A DNA stretch of 64,000 nt, from assembly GCF_002355515.1 (NCBI RefSeq), contig NZ_AP014809.1, positions 578,501 through 642,500 of the forward strand, in the 5' to 3' direction. The DNA is from Methylorubrum populi. Its GTDB lineage: Bacteria; Pseudomonadota; Alphaproteobacteria; Rhizobiales; Beijerinckiaceae. The notes below the pieces were generated by a model that ran no database searches, had not been told where the DNA came from, and saw only the letters and a program-made list of their open reading frames with translations. A program made the translations under genes and the position numbers. This document shows, in pieces, positions 1-12,070 of this stretch. Numbering within the stretch: position 1 is the first letter of the stretch; each line of letters starts with the position of its first letter.

Positions 1-1983
1 CACCCATTTGGCCGGCTCCCAGTACGTCACGCGCGGGTCGGTCAGGCCGCCGAGCGCCAGGATCGCCGGATAGGCCTTGGCCGCCACGTTGTCGTAGGGC
101 GAGTAGGAGAGGATCGTCTCGAACGCCGCCCGGCTCTCGGCCGGATTGCCCCATTCGGGCCATTCCGGCGGCGTGAGCGGCAGGTCGGCGTCGAGCATGG
201 TGTTGAGCACGTCGACGAAGGGCACGTCGGCGACGATGCCGGCGAAGAGCTCCGGCGCGAGGTTGGCGACCGCGCCCATCAGCATGCCGCCAGCGCTGCC
301 GCCATGGGCGACGATGCGCCCCTGCGAGGTGTAATTCGCTTCGATCAGCGCCCGACCGCAGGCGACGAAATCGGTGAAGGTGTTGGGCTTCTTGTCGCGC
401 TTGCCGTCGAGATACCAGTTCCAGCCCTTCTCCGTGCCGCCGCGGACATGGGCGATGGCGTAGACGAAACCGCGGTCGACGAGGCTGAGCAGGTTGGTGC
501 GGAACGCCGCCGGCATCAGCGTGCCGTAGGAGCCGTAGCCGTAGAGCAGCAGCGGCGCCGAGCCGTCGAGCGCGAGCCCGCGGCGGTGAAGCAGCGAGAT
601 CGGCACGCTCTCCCCGTCCGGGGCCGTCGCGAACAGGCGGCGGGTCACGTAATCGGCCGGCTCGTGGCCGCTCGGCACGGTCTGCCGCTTGCGCAGGATG
701 CGCGCGCGGGTGACGCAATCGTAGTCGTAGGTCTCGGCCGGCGTCGTCATCGACGAGTAGGTGAAGCGGATGCGCGCCGTCTCGAATTCGTAGCCGGGCA
801 GCAGGCCGAGCGAATAGGCCTCCTCCGCGAAGGAGACGGTGTGCTCATCCCCCTTCATGTCGCGCACGACGATGCGCGGCAGGGCGTTCTCCAGTTCGAG
901 CCGCACGAGGTGGTTTCCGAGCACGTGCAGGTGCCGGATCATCACGCCGGGGCGGTAGGGCACCGCGTCGCGCCAATTCTCCCGCGCCGTGGCGTCGAGG
1001 GGGCAGGTGACGATCTTGAAGTCCACCGCGCCGTCGGCGTTCGTCAAGATGACGAGATACGAGCCCCAGTGCTCGACCGAGTAGATCAGCCGCTCCTCGC
1101 GGGGCGCGACGCAGCGGAGCGCGCCCTCGTCGTCGGCGCGGTCGAGCAGGTGGACTTCCGCCGTCTCGTGGTCGCTTGCCGTGACGGTGAGATAGGTGCC
1201 GGACTGGGTGCGACCGATATTCACGAAGAAGCCCGGATCGGCCTCCTCGTAGACGATCGCGTCCTCGGCCTGGTCCGTGCCCAGGCGGTGCCGCATGACG
1301 CGGGCCGGGCGGTGGTTCTCATCGAGCGCCACGTAGAAGAAGGCGGTGCCCGCCGCGTTCCACACCGCGTCGCCCGCCGTCGATTCGACCCGCTCCGGAC
1401 GGTCCTCGCCGGTCTCCAGGTCGCGCACGCGGATGGTGTGGAGTTCCGAACCCTTGGTGTCCACACCCCAGGCGAGCAGGCGATGGTCGTCGGAATGGGC
1501 CGCGCCGGCGATCTCGAAGAAGGCGAGACCTTCGCCCTCCTTATCGCCGTCGAGCAGGATCTGCTCGCCGGTCTCGCCGTCCTCCGGCTGCTCGGCGATG
1601 CGGTGGACCGTACGCGGGCGGCGGCAGATCAGCGGGTGCTGCCCGCCCTCGCGGTGACGGGAATAGTAGGCGAAGGGACCATCGGGCTCGGGAACCGAGG
1701 CGTCGTCCTCACGGATACGCCCGCGCATCTCGGCGACGAGTGACTTGCGGAGAGCCGCGGCGCCGCTCAGCGCCGCCTCGGCATAGGCGTTCTCGGCCTC
1801 GAGATAGGCGCGGATATCCGGCGCGAGCGCCGACGGGTCCTTGAGCACCGCGCGCCAGTTCGCATCCTTCAGCCACGCGAAGGGATCCTCCACGCGCCGG
1901 CCGAAGAGTTCGAAGGCGTGCGGGCGCGCCTCGGCCGCGGGTGCCGCGGGCGGCAGGGCGAAGGCGGGTGGTTCGAAGGTCAT
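1..1983 (-). CDS. ptrB: Oligopeptidase B (S9A serine peptidase), 3' end cut by the window edge
   Basis: Cytosolic serine peptidase of the prolyl oligopeptidase family; oligopeptidase B cleaves short peptides after Arg or Lys. The frame reads 661 codons from an ATG at 1983 down to base 1 without a stop. The N-terminal part starts with a short helical lead-in and continues into a beta-propeller. The catalytic part carries the nucleophile motif GGSAGG (about bases 277-294) and then GLTDPRVTYWEP with the likely catalytic Asp. The catalytic His and the last few dozen residues lie outside the window, since the family is usually about 690-700 aa. A long open frame on the opposite strand (304-1743) is a GC-bias shadow. 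Family assignment is confident; substrate preference is from family knowledge. Confidence 0.93.
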   Translation of the reverse strand, partial: MTFEPPAFALPPAAPAAEARPHAFELFGRRVEDPFAWLKDANWRAVLKDPSALAPDIRAYLEAENAYAEAALSGAAALRKSLVAEMRGRIREDDASVPEPDGPFAYYSRHREGGQHPLICRRPRTVHRIAEQPEDGETGEQILLDGDKEGEGLAFFEIAGAAHSDDHRLLAWGVDTKGSELHTIRVRDLETGEDRPERVESTAGDAVWNAAGTAFFYVALDENHRPARVMRHRLGTDQAEDAIVYEEADPGFFVNIGRTQSGTYLTVTASDHETAEVHLLDRADDEGALRCVAPREERLIYSVEHWGSYLVILTNADGAVDFKIVTCPLDATARENWRDAVPYRPGVMIRHLHVLGNHLVRLELENALPRIVVRDMKGDEHTVSFAEEAYSLGLLPGYEFETARIRFTYSSMTTPAETYDYDCVTRARILRKRQTVPSGHEPADYVTRRLFATAPDGESVPISLLHRRGLALDGSAPLLLYGYGSYGTLMPAAFRTNLLSLVDRGFVYAIAHVRGGTEKGWNWYLDGKRDKKPNTFTDFVACGRALIEANYTSQGRIVAHGGSAGGMLMGAVANLAPELFAGIVADVPFVDVLNTMLDADLPLTPPEWPEWGNPAESRAAFETILSYSPYDNVAAKAYPAILALGGLTDPRVTYWEPAKWV

Positions 1984-2398
1984 CGCCGAACTCCGGTCGA
2001 AACGCGTGGCAGGTGAACGTGCGGGAGGTGAAGGTGTCGGATGACAGGGGGTGTGCCGCGCCGCATCGCCGGCCGCAAGGCGCGCAGCGCCTGCATTGAT
2101 CGCATCATTGGTCGCATCGGCAAGCTCAGCTCCGCTGCCACTGGGGCGAAAAGAGCCTGAGCATTCACGCTAAATTGTGCACGTCCCGGAAGCGGCGGAC
2201 CCGTTCACTTGTGCATACCCGCTCTGTCTTGCAGGTCTAATTTAGATGTTCTAGGTAGAGACCGTGACTGAGGGGGCGTCACTCAAAACCGAAAACAAGC
2301 GGCACGATTGCACAAGCCGGCCCTTTCCTGTCTGTTTTCCGCTGGACACTGGGCTGGATCGATTGCGCGCGATGCACCGCGAAGGGATAATCGAGACC
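1984..2398. other. Intergenic region upstream of ptrB and mucR
   Basis: 415 bases between two divergent genes. No convincing frame is present. The part from about 2160 to 2270 is less GC-rich than its surroundings and includes a repeated TCTAATTTAGATGTTCTAGG-like stretch near 2233-2254, a plausible site for promoters and for MucR autoregulation, but no specific box can be assigned. Confidence 0.4.
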
Positions 2399-2836
2399 AT
2401 GAACGAAACCGAGCCGTCGGTCGATTACGTCGCTCTCACAGCCGACATCGTCGCCGCCTACGTGAGCAACAACCCGGTGCCGGCTGCTGAACTCGCCGGC
2501 CTGATCGGCAGCATTCACGGCGCCCTGCTCCAAGTCGGAAGCGGCCGCGTGCCTGCGCCGCAGCCCGCCGCCCAGGAGCCGCAGCAGCCGGCCGTGCCGA
2601 TCAAGAAGTCGATTCAGCCCGATTACATCGTTTGCCTGGAGGACGGGCGGACCTTCAAGTCGCTGAAGCGCCACCTGCGGGCCAAGTACAATCTCTCGCC
2701 GGAGCAGTACCGCGCCAAATGGGGCCTCTCGCCCGACTACCCGATGGTGGCGCCGAACTACGCCAAAGCCCGCTCCGACCTCGCCAAGGCGATCGGCCTG
2801 GGCCAGGTGCGACCGGGCTACGACGCGGCCGCCTGA
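2399..2836 (+). CDS. mucR: MucR/Ros family transcriptional regulator with incomplete zinc ligands
   Basis: 145-aa DNA-binding regulator. The N-terminal half (residues 1-65) is the MucR oligomerisation part, followed by a Pro/Gln-rich linker (50-67). The Ros-type finger starts at Cys79-Leu-Glu-Asp82, with the usual FKSLKRHL segment (His92) and the conserved YRAKWGL and YPMVAPNYA blocks. The second zinc Cys is Asp82, as in several MucR proteins, and the distal His expected about four residues after His92 is missing (Lys96, Tyr97). The frame extends upstream to 2264, but the ATG at 2399 gives the normal family N-terminus. MucR proteins regulate exopolysaccharide, motility and cell-cycle genes in other Rhizobiales; the targets here are unknown. 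Confidence 0.9.
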   Translation: MNETEPSVDYVALTADIVAAYVSNNPVPAAELAGLIGSIHGALLQVGSGRVPAPQPAAQEPQQPAVPIKKSIQPDYIVCLEDGRTFKSLKRHLRAKYNLSPEQYRAKWGLSPDYPMVAPNYAKARSDLAKAIGLGQVRPGYDAAA

Positions 2837-2998
2837 TCCGTTCCGGATTGCAGCTCCACGCGACAATCACTGCGCCGCATCGATTTTCGGCGCAGTGGTC
2901 CGATCACGTCCCGGCTGATCGGACAAGTTGGCGTGACAGAATCGACTTATCAACAAGCTTGTCGTGGAACGGAGCAACCGTTGCTGCATTCCTTCGGC

Positions 2999-3193
2999 AT
3001 GAGCGACGACGATCTTTCCGAACAACTGTCCAAGACCAATGCGGCATTGGCAGAGTGGGCCGCCCGCTCCGCGAGCGAGAGCGATGCGCTGATCGAGCGC
3101 TTCGAGCGAATGGGCTACGAGGTGCGCGACAAATCTGTGGACGAGGTGACCGAGATCCTCAAGAAGCCGCCGACTAGGCCGGCTCAGTCCTGA
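2999..3193 (+). CDS. Small hypothetical protein (64 aa), helical and acidic
   Basis: I do not recognise this protein. It is charged, predicted mostly helical (SKTNAALAEWAARSASESDA), with a KSVDEVTEIL segment and a Pro-rich tail. The open frame continues upstream to a GTG at 2933, but those 22 codons are AT-rich at third positions, unlike the body, so the ATG at 2999 is preferred. There is no strong ribosome binding site at either start. It follows mucR by about 160 bases and precedes the DUF6456 gene on the same strand. No transmembrane segment or signal peptide is visible. Confidence 0.6.
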   Translation: MSDDDLSEQLSKTNAALAEWAARSASESDALIERFERMGYEVRDKSVDEVTEILKKPPTRPAQS

Positions 3194-3321
3194 AACGTCC
3201 CTGAGACAGCGCGAAAGGGGAGCGTGACGGTGCAACCCCTGGGCGCACAAGTTTCTGTCAAGACTTGTATTAGGACGATTTTCCCTTAGCCTCCGGACGT
3301 TGGTTCCGTTCGGGTGCTGTG

Positions 3322-4164
3322 ATGTCTTTAGAACAAAACACGAACAAAAGAGGTGGTCTCGGTCGCGAGGCCGAACGCCTCCTGGCTGCGCTGGGGCCCG
3401 AGGGCGCCTACGCCTTCCCCGATCCGAGCGCGCCCGAAACGCTGATCGTGCGCGGCAGCGGTCGCGGTGTCTCCTTGGGAGCGGGACGGTTCTCCGCACG
3501 TGCCGGCGAGGCGCTGCTCGCGGCCGACCTCGCGGCGCGCGACGATGGGCGACGCAGCCGGTTGGTGATCGGAGCGGCCGGTCGAGCCCGTCTCCGGCGC
3601 GCCGAAGCCTGCGGACTTGACGGTTTCCGAGCGCAGCATCTCGCCTTGGTGCGCGAGGGGTCGGGCGAGGTGGAGCACTTGCGCGACACCGCCGAGAGCC
3701 CGCTGGCCTGGATGGCGCGACGGCGCGGACGCGACGGTGCGCCGATGATCGACGCGGCCGCTTTCGCGGCAGGGGAGCGGCTGCGCCACGACCTCGCCTC
3801 GGCACAGATGCTGCCGCAGCTCTCGACCGACTGGACCGCGCCGCGCGTCGATGGGGGCGGGCCGCGCGATCCGGCCTCGGCCTCCGACCGGGTCATCGCC
3901 GCGCGCCAGAGGGTCGACCTTGCCCTGGCGGCGGTGGGCTCGGATCTTTCAAGCCTGCTGATCGACCTCTGCGGCTTTCTCAAGGGCCTTGAGCGGATCG
4001 AGTCGGAGCGGCGCTGGCCGGCGCGCTCCGCCAAGGTCGTGGCGCGCATCGCCCTCGGACGCCTCGCCGAACATTACGGCATCCAGGCCGAGGCGACGGG
4101 GCCGGAACGGGCGCGCAGCCGGGCTTGGCGCCTCACAACCGAGGGGACACCGACCTCGTCGTGA
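3322..4164 (+). CDS. DUF6456 domain-containing protein
   Basis: 280-aa Arg-rich protein ending in the conserved DUF6456 block (about residues 185-270: [18 protein letters not shown], then [13 protein letters not shown] and [16 protein letters not shown]). The N-terminal 100 residues resemble a helix-turn-helix-like portion, but no clear motif can be pointed to. The family is widespread in alphaproteobacteria and has no established biochemical role. A GTG directly before the ATG (3319) could also start it. The neighbours are mucR and a small protein upstream and a convergent sufE downstream. The domain call is confident; the function is unknown. Confidence 0.78.
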   Translation: MSLEQNTNKRGGLGREAERLLAALGPEGAYAFPDPSAPETLIVRGSGRGVSLGAGRFSARAGEALLAADLAARDDGRRSRLVIGAAGRARLRRAEACGLDGFRAQHLALVREGSGEVEHLRDTAESPLAWMARRRGRDGAPMIDAAAFAAGERLRHDLASAQMLPQLSTDWTAPRVDGGGPRDPASASDRVIAARQRVDLALAAVGSDLSSLLIDLCGFLKGLERIESERRWPARSAKVVARIALGRLAEHYGIQAEATGPERARSRAWRLTTEGTPTSS

Positions 4165-4209
4165 TCCCCCGATCGGCTGCACGCGTCTCGCGGGTCTTCT
4201 CGCGGACGA

Positions 4210-4638
4210 TCAATTCAGCGTCCTGAGCCGGGCCGCATCCTTGTGGATGCGGTCCACCATGGCGCGCACGCCGTTGGAGCGCTTCGACGTGATGTGTGAT
4301 CCGAAATCGAGACGCTTGAGCAGGTCGAAGCCGTCGGCTTCGATCGCCTGATCGGGCGTCTTCCCGTCGTAGAGGGCAACCATCAGGGCCACGAAACCCT
4401 TCACGATATGAGAGTCGCTGTCGCCGTTGAGCCTCAGCGCGGGCTGGCCGGCGGCGGTGGCGAGGGAGACGTCGATCCAGACCTGACTTTCACAGCCGAA
4501 GACGCGGTTGTCCTCGACTTTCGCGTCCTCCGGCATTTTCGGCATCAGCTTGCCGAGCTCGATCACGTATTCGTACCGATCCATGGGATCGTCGAGGATC
4601 TCGAAATTCTGGACGATGGTGTCGAGGTCGGGCAGCAT
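4210..4638 (-). CDS. sufE: SufE family cysteine desulfuration protein
   Basis: SufE accepts the persulfide sulfur from the cysteine desulfurase SufS and hands it to the SufBCD scaffold for Fe-S cluster assembly in the cytosol. The 142-aa product has the typical start (LDTIVQNFEILDDPMDRYEY), the acceptor cysteine in NRVFGCESQVW (Cys49), and the C-terminal helix with RSNGVRAMVDRI. The frame is open up to 4743 (GTG), adding 35 residues not typical of SufE; the ATG at 4638 matches family length, though neither start has a clear ribosome binding site. No other suf gene is in the window. It is convergent with the DUF6456 gene. Confidence 0.88.
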   Translation of the reverse strand: MLPDLDTIVQNFEILDDPMDRYEYVIELGKLMPKMPEDAKVEDNRVFGCESQVWIDVSLATAAGQPALRLNGDSDSHIVKGFVALMVALYDGKTPDQAIEADGFDLLKRLDFGSHITSKRSNGVRAMVDRIHKDAARLRTLN

Positions 4639-4824
4639 GGCACTCAGGTTCAGGACAGGCGGGGCATCGGTCTCGTCGATATAGCGATCGTGCGGCGGCA
4701 CCGCGAGGCACGGGATCACCGTGCCCGATATCGGATCAGGCACGAAGCTGCGGCGCGTTTTTGTGCCGCCGTCTTTCGTCGGCCGGGCCCCACCTCTCCG
4801 GACGGCTCGATTGCGAGCGATGCG

Positions 4825-5904
4825 TCAGCGCAGGGCCGGAGGGAGCGAAGGCGGGACGTAGGCCCGTGCCTCCGGCAGTTGCAGGAGCAGCGGGTCGGCG
4901 TCCGTAGCGGTGCCGCTGACCGCAATCTCCGCCTGGGCGGCATAGGCGGCGATGAGGCGGGGACCGAGCTTCGGCACACCCTCCCGCCCCGCGGCGGCGG
5001 CCTCTCCGGAGCCGGACACGATCGAGAGACGCACCGGCGCACCGACACCGGCATCGATGCGGATCACGATTCCGCAGGTGACCGAATCGTTCGTCGCGTC
5101 GAGGCACTCCGCGACGATCTCGGCGACGATCATTCCCAGCGCGTTGGCGGTGCGAGGCTCGACCAGGCTAGTGCCCTCCCCCTCGATCCCGACGCTGATC
5201 TGTCCGGCCCGGCGCAATTGTCCCAGTCCCGAGGCAAGGCGGCGGAGGTAATCGCGCAGGTCGATCGAGGCGATATGCGGCGCCTCGTGCAGATGCTGCT
5301 GCACCAGGGCGATCGCCCTCACCCGCTGCCCGAGAGCATCGAAGCTGCCGCGGCAGGTTTCCGGCGCGGCGCGGCCGTAGAGCCCGATCAGGCTGACCAT
5401 CACCTGAAGATTGTTGCGCACCCGGTGATAGATTTCCGCCAGGAGCGTTTCCTTCTCGACGAGCGCGTGCTCGGCATGTTCCTCGGCGTTCTTGCGGTCG
5501 GTGATGTCGAAACACGAGCCGAGATAGCCGTAGAAGACACCGTTTTCCTCGAGCGGGCGGCCGGTATCGAGCAGCCAGCGATAGGCGCCGTCATGGCGGC
5601 GGAGGCGAAACTCGATCGAGAACGGCGAGCGCGACTCGAAGGCCTTCGCCACGATCTCGGCGTGACGCTTGAAATCGTCCGGGTGCAGACCCTTGCGCCA
5701 CCCGTCGCCGATCTCGTCGGCCAGGGGCCGTCCGGTGAACTGGAGCCAGCACTCGTTGTGATAGGTGGAGCGTCCGGAATCGTCCGTCCGCCACATCATC
5801 AGCGGCACGTGATCTGCAAATCGGCGAAAGCCGTCACCGAGGTCGAAGGGGGTCTCGGTCGCGCCATTCCCTGGAAAGCCGCCCTCTGGCGTGTCAGCAA
5901 CCAT
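4825..5904 (-). CDS. PAS domain HisKA_2-type sensor protein with a degenerate ATPase domain
   Basis: 359-aa soluble sensor. Residues about 25-140 form a PAS/PAC domain (RFADHVPLMMW; PAC end GSCFDITDRKNAEE). It is followed by a HisKA_2 dimerisation/phosphoacceptor region with the H-box EIYHRVRNNLQ, His160. The ATP-binding domain is abnormal: the family N-box is usually NELVTNAL, whereas here residues 261-268 read AEIVAECL, losing both Asn, and the DNGxG loop is replaced by VSGSGE (297-301). Autophosphorylation therefore looks unlikely; a phosphotransfer or scaffold role is possible. It lies 152 bases downstream of the large hybrid kinase on the same strand. HisKA_2/HWE proteins often feed the general stress response in this group, but that link is inference here. 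Confidence 0.82.
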   Translation of the reverse strand: MVADTPEGGFPGNGATETPFDLGDGFRRFADHVPLMMWRTDDSGRSTYHNECWLQFTGRPLADEIGDGWRKGLHPDDFKRHAEIVAKAFESRSPFSIEFRLRRHDGAYRWLLDTGRPLEENGVFYGYLGSCFDITDRKNAEEHAEHALVEKETLLAEIYHRVRNNLQVMVSLIGLYGRAAPETCRGSFDALGQRVRAIALVQQHLHEAPHIASIDLRDYLRRLASGLGQLRRAGQISVGIEGEGTSLVEPRTANALGMIVAEIVAECLDATNDSVTCGIVIRIDAGVGAPVRLSIVSGSGEAAAAGREGVPKLGPRLIAAYAAQAEIAVSGTATDADPLLLQLPEARAYVPPSLPPALR

Positions 5905-6056
5905 TCCGCTCGTCTGTTCGCTCTCGGCAGCTTGAAAACGACTTTATCTCCGCGCCGGTCAACGTCCCCAGGGTTGGGCCGTTCCGAGCCGTCCACAAGT
6001 CGACAAATCCGCTCCGCCGGGCAAGCCCTCGCCGCACAGCGCGCCGCGGTCAAGCT

Positions 6057-9722
<3,666 letters not shown>

Positions 9723-10395
9723 CGACCGAGGCTCCGATAGCCGTATCGCGTGTCTGTACAAAGGATCGACAAGGCGCTTCCGAGGCTCAAGGCGGCCAGG
9801 ACTTCATACCCGATGCAAACGCGCTTGCGAGCCGCGGCGAGGCGAAACGCCGGCCGATACGATCCCGAATCACATCGGAAACACGGGGAAGCGCGCCGTC
9901 TGCGAAAAGTCTGCGCCGCTTCGCGAGGCATGATCTGGACGCGAACGAGGGTTCCACGCCGGACAATATAAAACAAATGTCGTATTCGTTCTATCGTTTG
10001 TGACGAGTGTGGTCACAGACCACATGAGAGTCAGTCCAATTTTGCGCCGCAGCAAGTCCGATCGGCACTGCGATGCCGATCAATAGGAGAAATGACAAGG
10101 AGGTGCTTGCCTGATCATGCGAGACGTGCATTCTACGGATGTCCGCATCAGACCCGGCGAGAGAGCCCAGTTCGGCCAATAGGCTGTTCATGGCGTCGAG
10201 GAGCGACCGCCCCCGGAAGCTTCGAGGCACAATCCCGCAAGGGTTGGACGATCTGGAGGGTGGCGCCCCGGCGCCGCGCCGAAGGACCCACCGATCCGGC
10301 CGAAGCGCCGGAGGGTCCCCAGGAACCCATGACAGAGGGGGGCACGAAGTGCTGGCAGCGGGCATTTCGAATGCCCGCAGGTCGTGGGGAGCCTG
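9723..10395. other. Long divergent intergenic region between hybrid kinase and PAS protein genes
   Basis: 673 bases without a convincing gene. Bases 9960-10090 are relatively AT-rich (TATAAAACAAATGTCG) and are the likely promoter area. A minus-strand frame at 9991-10191 could encode 66 aa with one hydrophobic helix but has unbiased codon use and no ribosome binding site. A perfect stem-loop sits at 10358-10378 and is listed separately. Confidence 0.45.
10358..10378 (+). promoter_or_regulatory. Perfect 9-bp stem-loop in the leader of the PAS protein gene
   Basis: GCGGGCATT and AATGCCCGC are separated by TCG, and the stem ends 17 bases before the ATG at 10396. The ribosome binding site GGGGAG (10387-10391 region) lies immediately downstream, so folding could influence translation or act as a transcription terminator-like element. 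There is no T-run after it, which argues against an intrinsic terminator. Confidence 0.45.
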
Positions 10396-10905
10396 ATGAA
10401 CACGGACGATTTCGCTTACGATTTCGACGCTCCGGACTCGGATTGGAACCATGAGCCGTCGCGCGCCGATCTGTTCCGGCAGATCGATGCACCTCTCTAC
10501 ACCACCGACTCGGATGGCTGGCTGACCTATTACAATGACGCGGCCGCGCAGCTCTGGGGCTTTCGCCCGGTGCTCGGGAAGGCGCGCTGGTGCGGTTCGT
10601 GGCGCTTGTTCGAGGCGGACGGCACGCCGTTGCCGCACGACCTCTCGCCCATGGCGGTCACCCTGAGGGAAGGCCGCATGCTTCGCGGCCTTCAGGTGGG
10701 CCTTGAACGGCCGGATGGCACCCGGATGGCCTTCATGCCCTATCCCACGGCCCTGCGTGACAGGACCGGTGCCGTAGTCGGCGGCTCAAACATCCTGCTC
10801 AAGGTGGAGCGGCCCGGGCGCCGCATCGCGTTCCGTAACCCGCTTCAGGGCCGGCCGACTCTGCGGGCTGCTCAAGTTTCAGGCATGCACAGATGTTCGG
10901 CGTGA
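10396..10905 (+). CDS. Single-PAS-domain protein without an output domain
   Basis: 169 aa. After an acidic N-terminus rich in Asp (residues 3-18), residues about 25-140 form one PAS/PAC unit: FRQIDAPLYTTDSDGWLTYY, the AAAQLWGF block, and the closing VVGGSNILLKV typical of a PAC segment. The C-terminal 25 residues are basic and unstructured. There is no kinase, cyclase, DNA-binding or transmembrane part, so it must act through a partner or as a sensor or adaptor subunit. A good GGGGAG ribosome binding site precedes the ATG. It is divergent from the hybrid kinase, which has similar PAS domains; a functional link is only inferred. Confidence 0.75.
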   Translation: MNTDDFAYDFDAPDSDWNHEPSRADLFRQIDAPLYTTDSDGWLTYYNDAAAQLWGFRPVLGKARWCGSWRLFEADGTPLPHDLSPMAVTLREGRMLRGLQVGLERPDGTRMAFMPYPTALRDRTGAVVGGSNILLKVERPGRRIAFRNPLQGRPTLRAAQVSGMHRCSA

Positions 10906-11005
10906 CGTTGCCGGCGCTGAGGCGGCGATCCACCTCGTTCGAGTGTGGCGATCCGGGGAATGATCCGCCGGAGCGCCCCGCAGCCTGAGAAGAAGGGAGG
11001 AAACC

Positions 11006-11170
11006 ATGTCGGTCGATACCAACTGGAGCCTCGACGCCGTCCAGAGCCTGCGCAGCATGGCCCGCGAGGGCGTACCTGTGTCCGTCATCAGCCTGAGGCT
11101 GAAGCGGCCGATCGACTCGGTGTGCGCCAAGCTCGCCGAACTCGGCATCACGCCGAAAGTCGAGGCCTGA
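11006..11170 (+). CDS. Small helix-turn-helix-like protein (54 aa)
   Basis: Reads MSVDTNWSLDAVQSLRSMAR and continues with EGVPVSVISLRLKRPIDSVC then AKLAELGITPKVEA. The spacing of Trp7, the short helices and the LKRPIDSVCAKLAELGI segment resemble the homeodomain-like/GcrA-type or SANT-like three-helix fold, where the last helix would contact DNA. A strong GGGAGG ribosome binding site (10995-11000) sits 5 bases before the ATG, and codon use is strongly GC-biased. It follows the PAS-only gene by 100 bases on the same strand and ends at a long stem-loop. DNA binding is inference. Confidence 0.8.
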   Translation: MSVDTNWSLDAVQSLRSMAREGVPVSVISLRLKRPIDSVCAKLAELGITPKVEA

Positions 11171-11177
11171 CCGATCC

Positions 11178-11215
11178 GGGTGGGCGCCCCAGACGCCGTG
11201 CATGAGCGCCCACCC
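11178..11215. terminator. Stem-loop between convergent genes, possible bidirectional terminator
   Basis: GGGTGGGCGC (11178-11187) pairs perfectly with GCGCCCACCC (11206-11215) across an 18-base loop. It lies exactly between the 54-aa gene (+) and gloA (-), the expected place for a shared terminator. Neither side has a T-run, so Rho independence is uncertain. Confidence 0.55.
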
Positions 11216-11222
11216 GCTGGCT

Positions 11223-11663
11223 TCACCAGGTGCCGGTATTCTCCATGGATGACCAGGGCTCCTGCGGCGGCTTCGATCCGCCCTTCTGCAGGATCTCGAT
11301 GGAGATGCCGTCAGGCGAGCGCACGAAGGCCATGTGCCCGTCGCGCGGGGGCCGGTTGATGGTCACGCCCGCATCCTTCAGCCGCTGGCAGAAGGCGTAG
11401 ATGTCATCGACCTGATAGGCGAGGTGCCCGAAATTGCGCCCGCCCGAATATTCCTCCGGATCCCAATTGTAAGTCAGCTCGATCAGGGGCGACTTTGTCG
11501 CTTCCGCGCGCTCAACGTCCCCCGGGGCAGCGAGGAAGACGAGGGTGAAGCGGCCCTTCTCGTTCTCGACCCGCCGCACTTCCTTGAGGCCGAAGGCATC
11601 GACGTAGAAGGCGAGCGCGCGGTCGAGATCCGTAACGCGGACCATCGTGTGCAGGTATTCCAT
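11223..11663 (-). CDS. gloA: Lactoylglutathione lyase (glyoxalase I)
   Basis: Converts the hemithioacetal of methylglyoxal and glutathione to S-lactoylglutathione; cytosolic detoxification. The 146-aa protein shows both beta-alpha-beta-beta-beta halves and all four metal ligands: His5 (YLHTMVRV), Glu62 (LIELTYNW), His80 (NFGHLAYQV) and Glu123 (ISIEILQ). The first half lacks the long insertion of zinc-type eukaryotic enzymes, so a bacterial nickel or cobalt enzyme is likely. The open frame extends to 11858, but the ATG at 11663 gives the standard N-terminus. The C-terminal tail (KPPQEPWSSMENTGTW) is a modest extension. Confidence 0.92.
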   Translation of the reverse strand: MEYLHTMVRVTDLDRALAFYVDAFGLKEVRRVENEKGRFTLVFLAAPGDVERAEATKSPLIELTYNWDPEEYSGGRNFGHLAYQVDDIYAFCQRLKDAGVTINRPPRDGHMAFVRSPDGISIEILQKGGSKPPQEPWSSMENTGTW

Positions 11664-12070
11664 GGCCAGACCGGTTGATGACAGGTATGGCCGGCTATCT
11701 GGTCCGGGGCGGCCACCCGTCAACGGGCGCCGGCCGACCCGCACTCGACATCGCTGCGCAACCGGCAGAGCAACGTAACGGCGCGCGGCCGCCCACAGCG
11801 ATGTGCGGTCACGTTTCTTTGACAAATTCGCCGAATCATCGGAATTGCCACGCATCATCGCATCACATACTGGGCATCGAGAAACCTCTATTACCCGATG
11901 CGGAAGATGAATCTGACAAATTGGAGAAAATCATTCTCTGCAATGCTGTCCAATCCGCACGAGGCCGCCCCAAGTGAGTCTACGCGTCCACAAACCAAGC
12001 GGAGCAAAGTCTCTCCCGCTCTGAGTTTAACGGTCGGCCGATCGGACACGCCCGGCTCGGAGTCCCGTGC
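11664..12070. other. Divergent intergenic region upstream of gloA and the 302-aa gene
   Basis: 407 bases. The stretch 11815-11960 is distinctly AT-richer than its flanks and contains TTGACA (near 11819) and a similar CTGACAAATTGG further on, so promoters probably lie here. A 58-codon frame (11898-12074) ends in a GTGA overlap with the next start, but its codon use is unbiased and it is not called as a gene. Confidence 0.4.

Noticed and set aside
304..1743. Long open frame (479 codons) on the plus strand
   Set aside because: Antisense to ptrB in a GC-rich genome; low-complexity Arg/Val/Ala composition and no domain, while the minus strand encodes a clear S9 peptidase.
9991..10191. Possible 66-aa minus-strand protein with one hydrophobic helix
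   Set aside because: No ribosome binding site and unbiased third-position use; kept only as a note in the intergenic entry.
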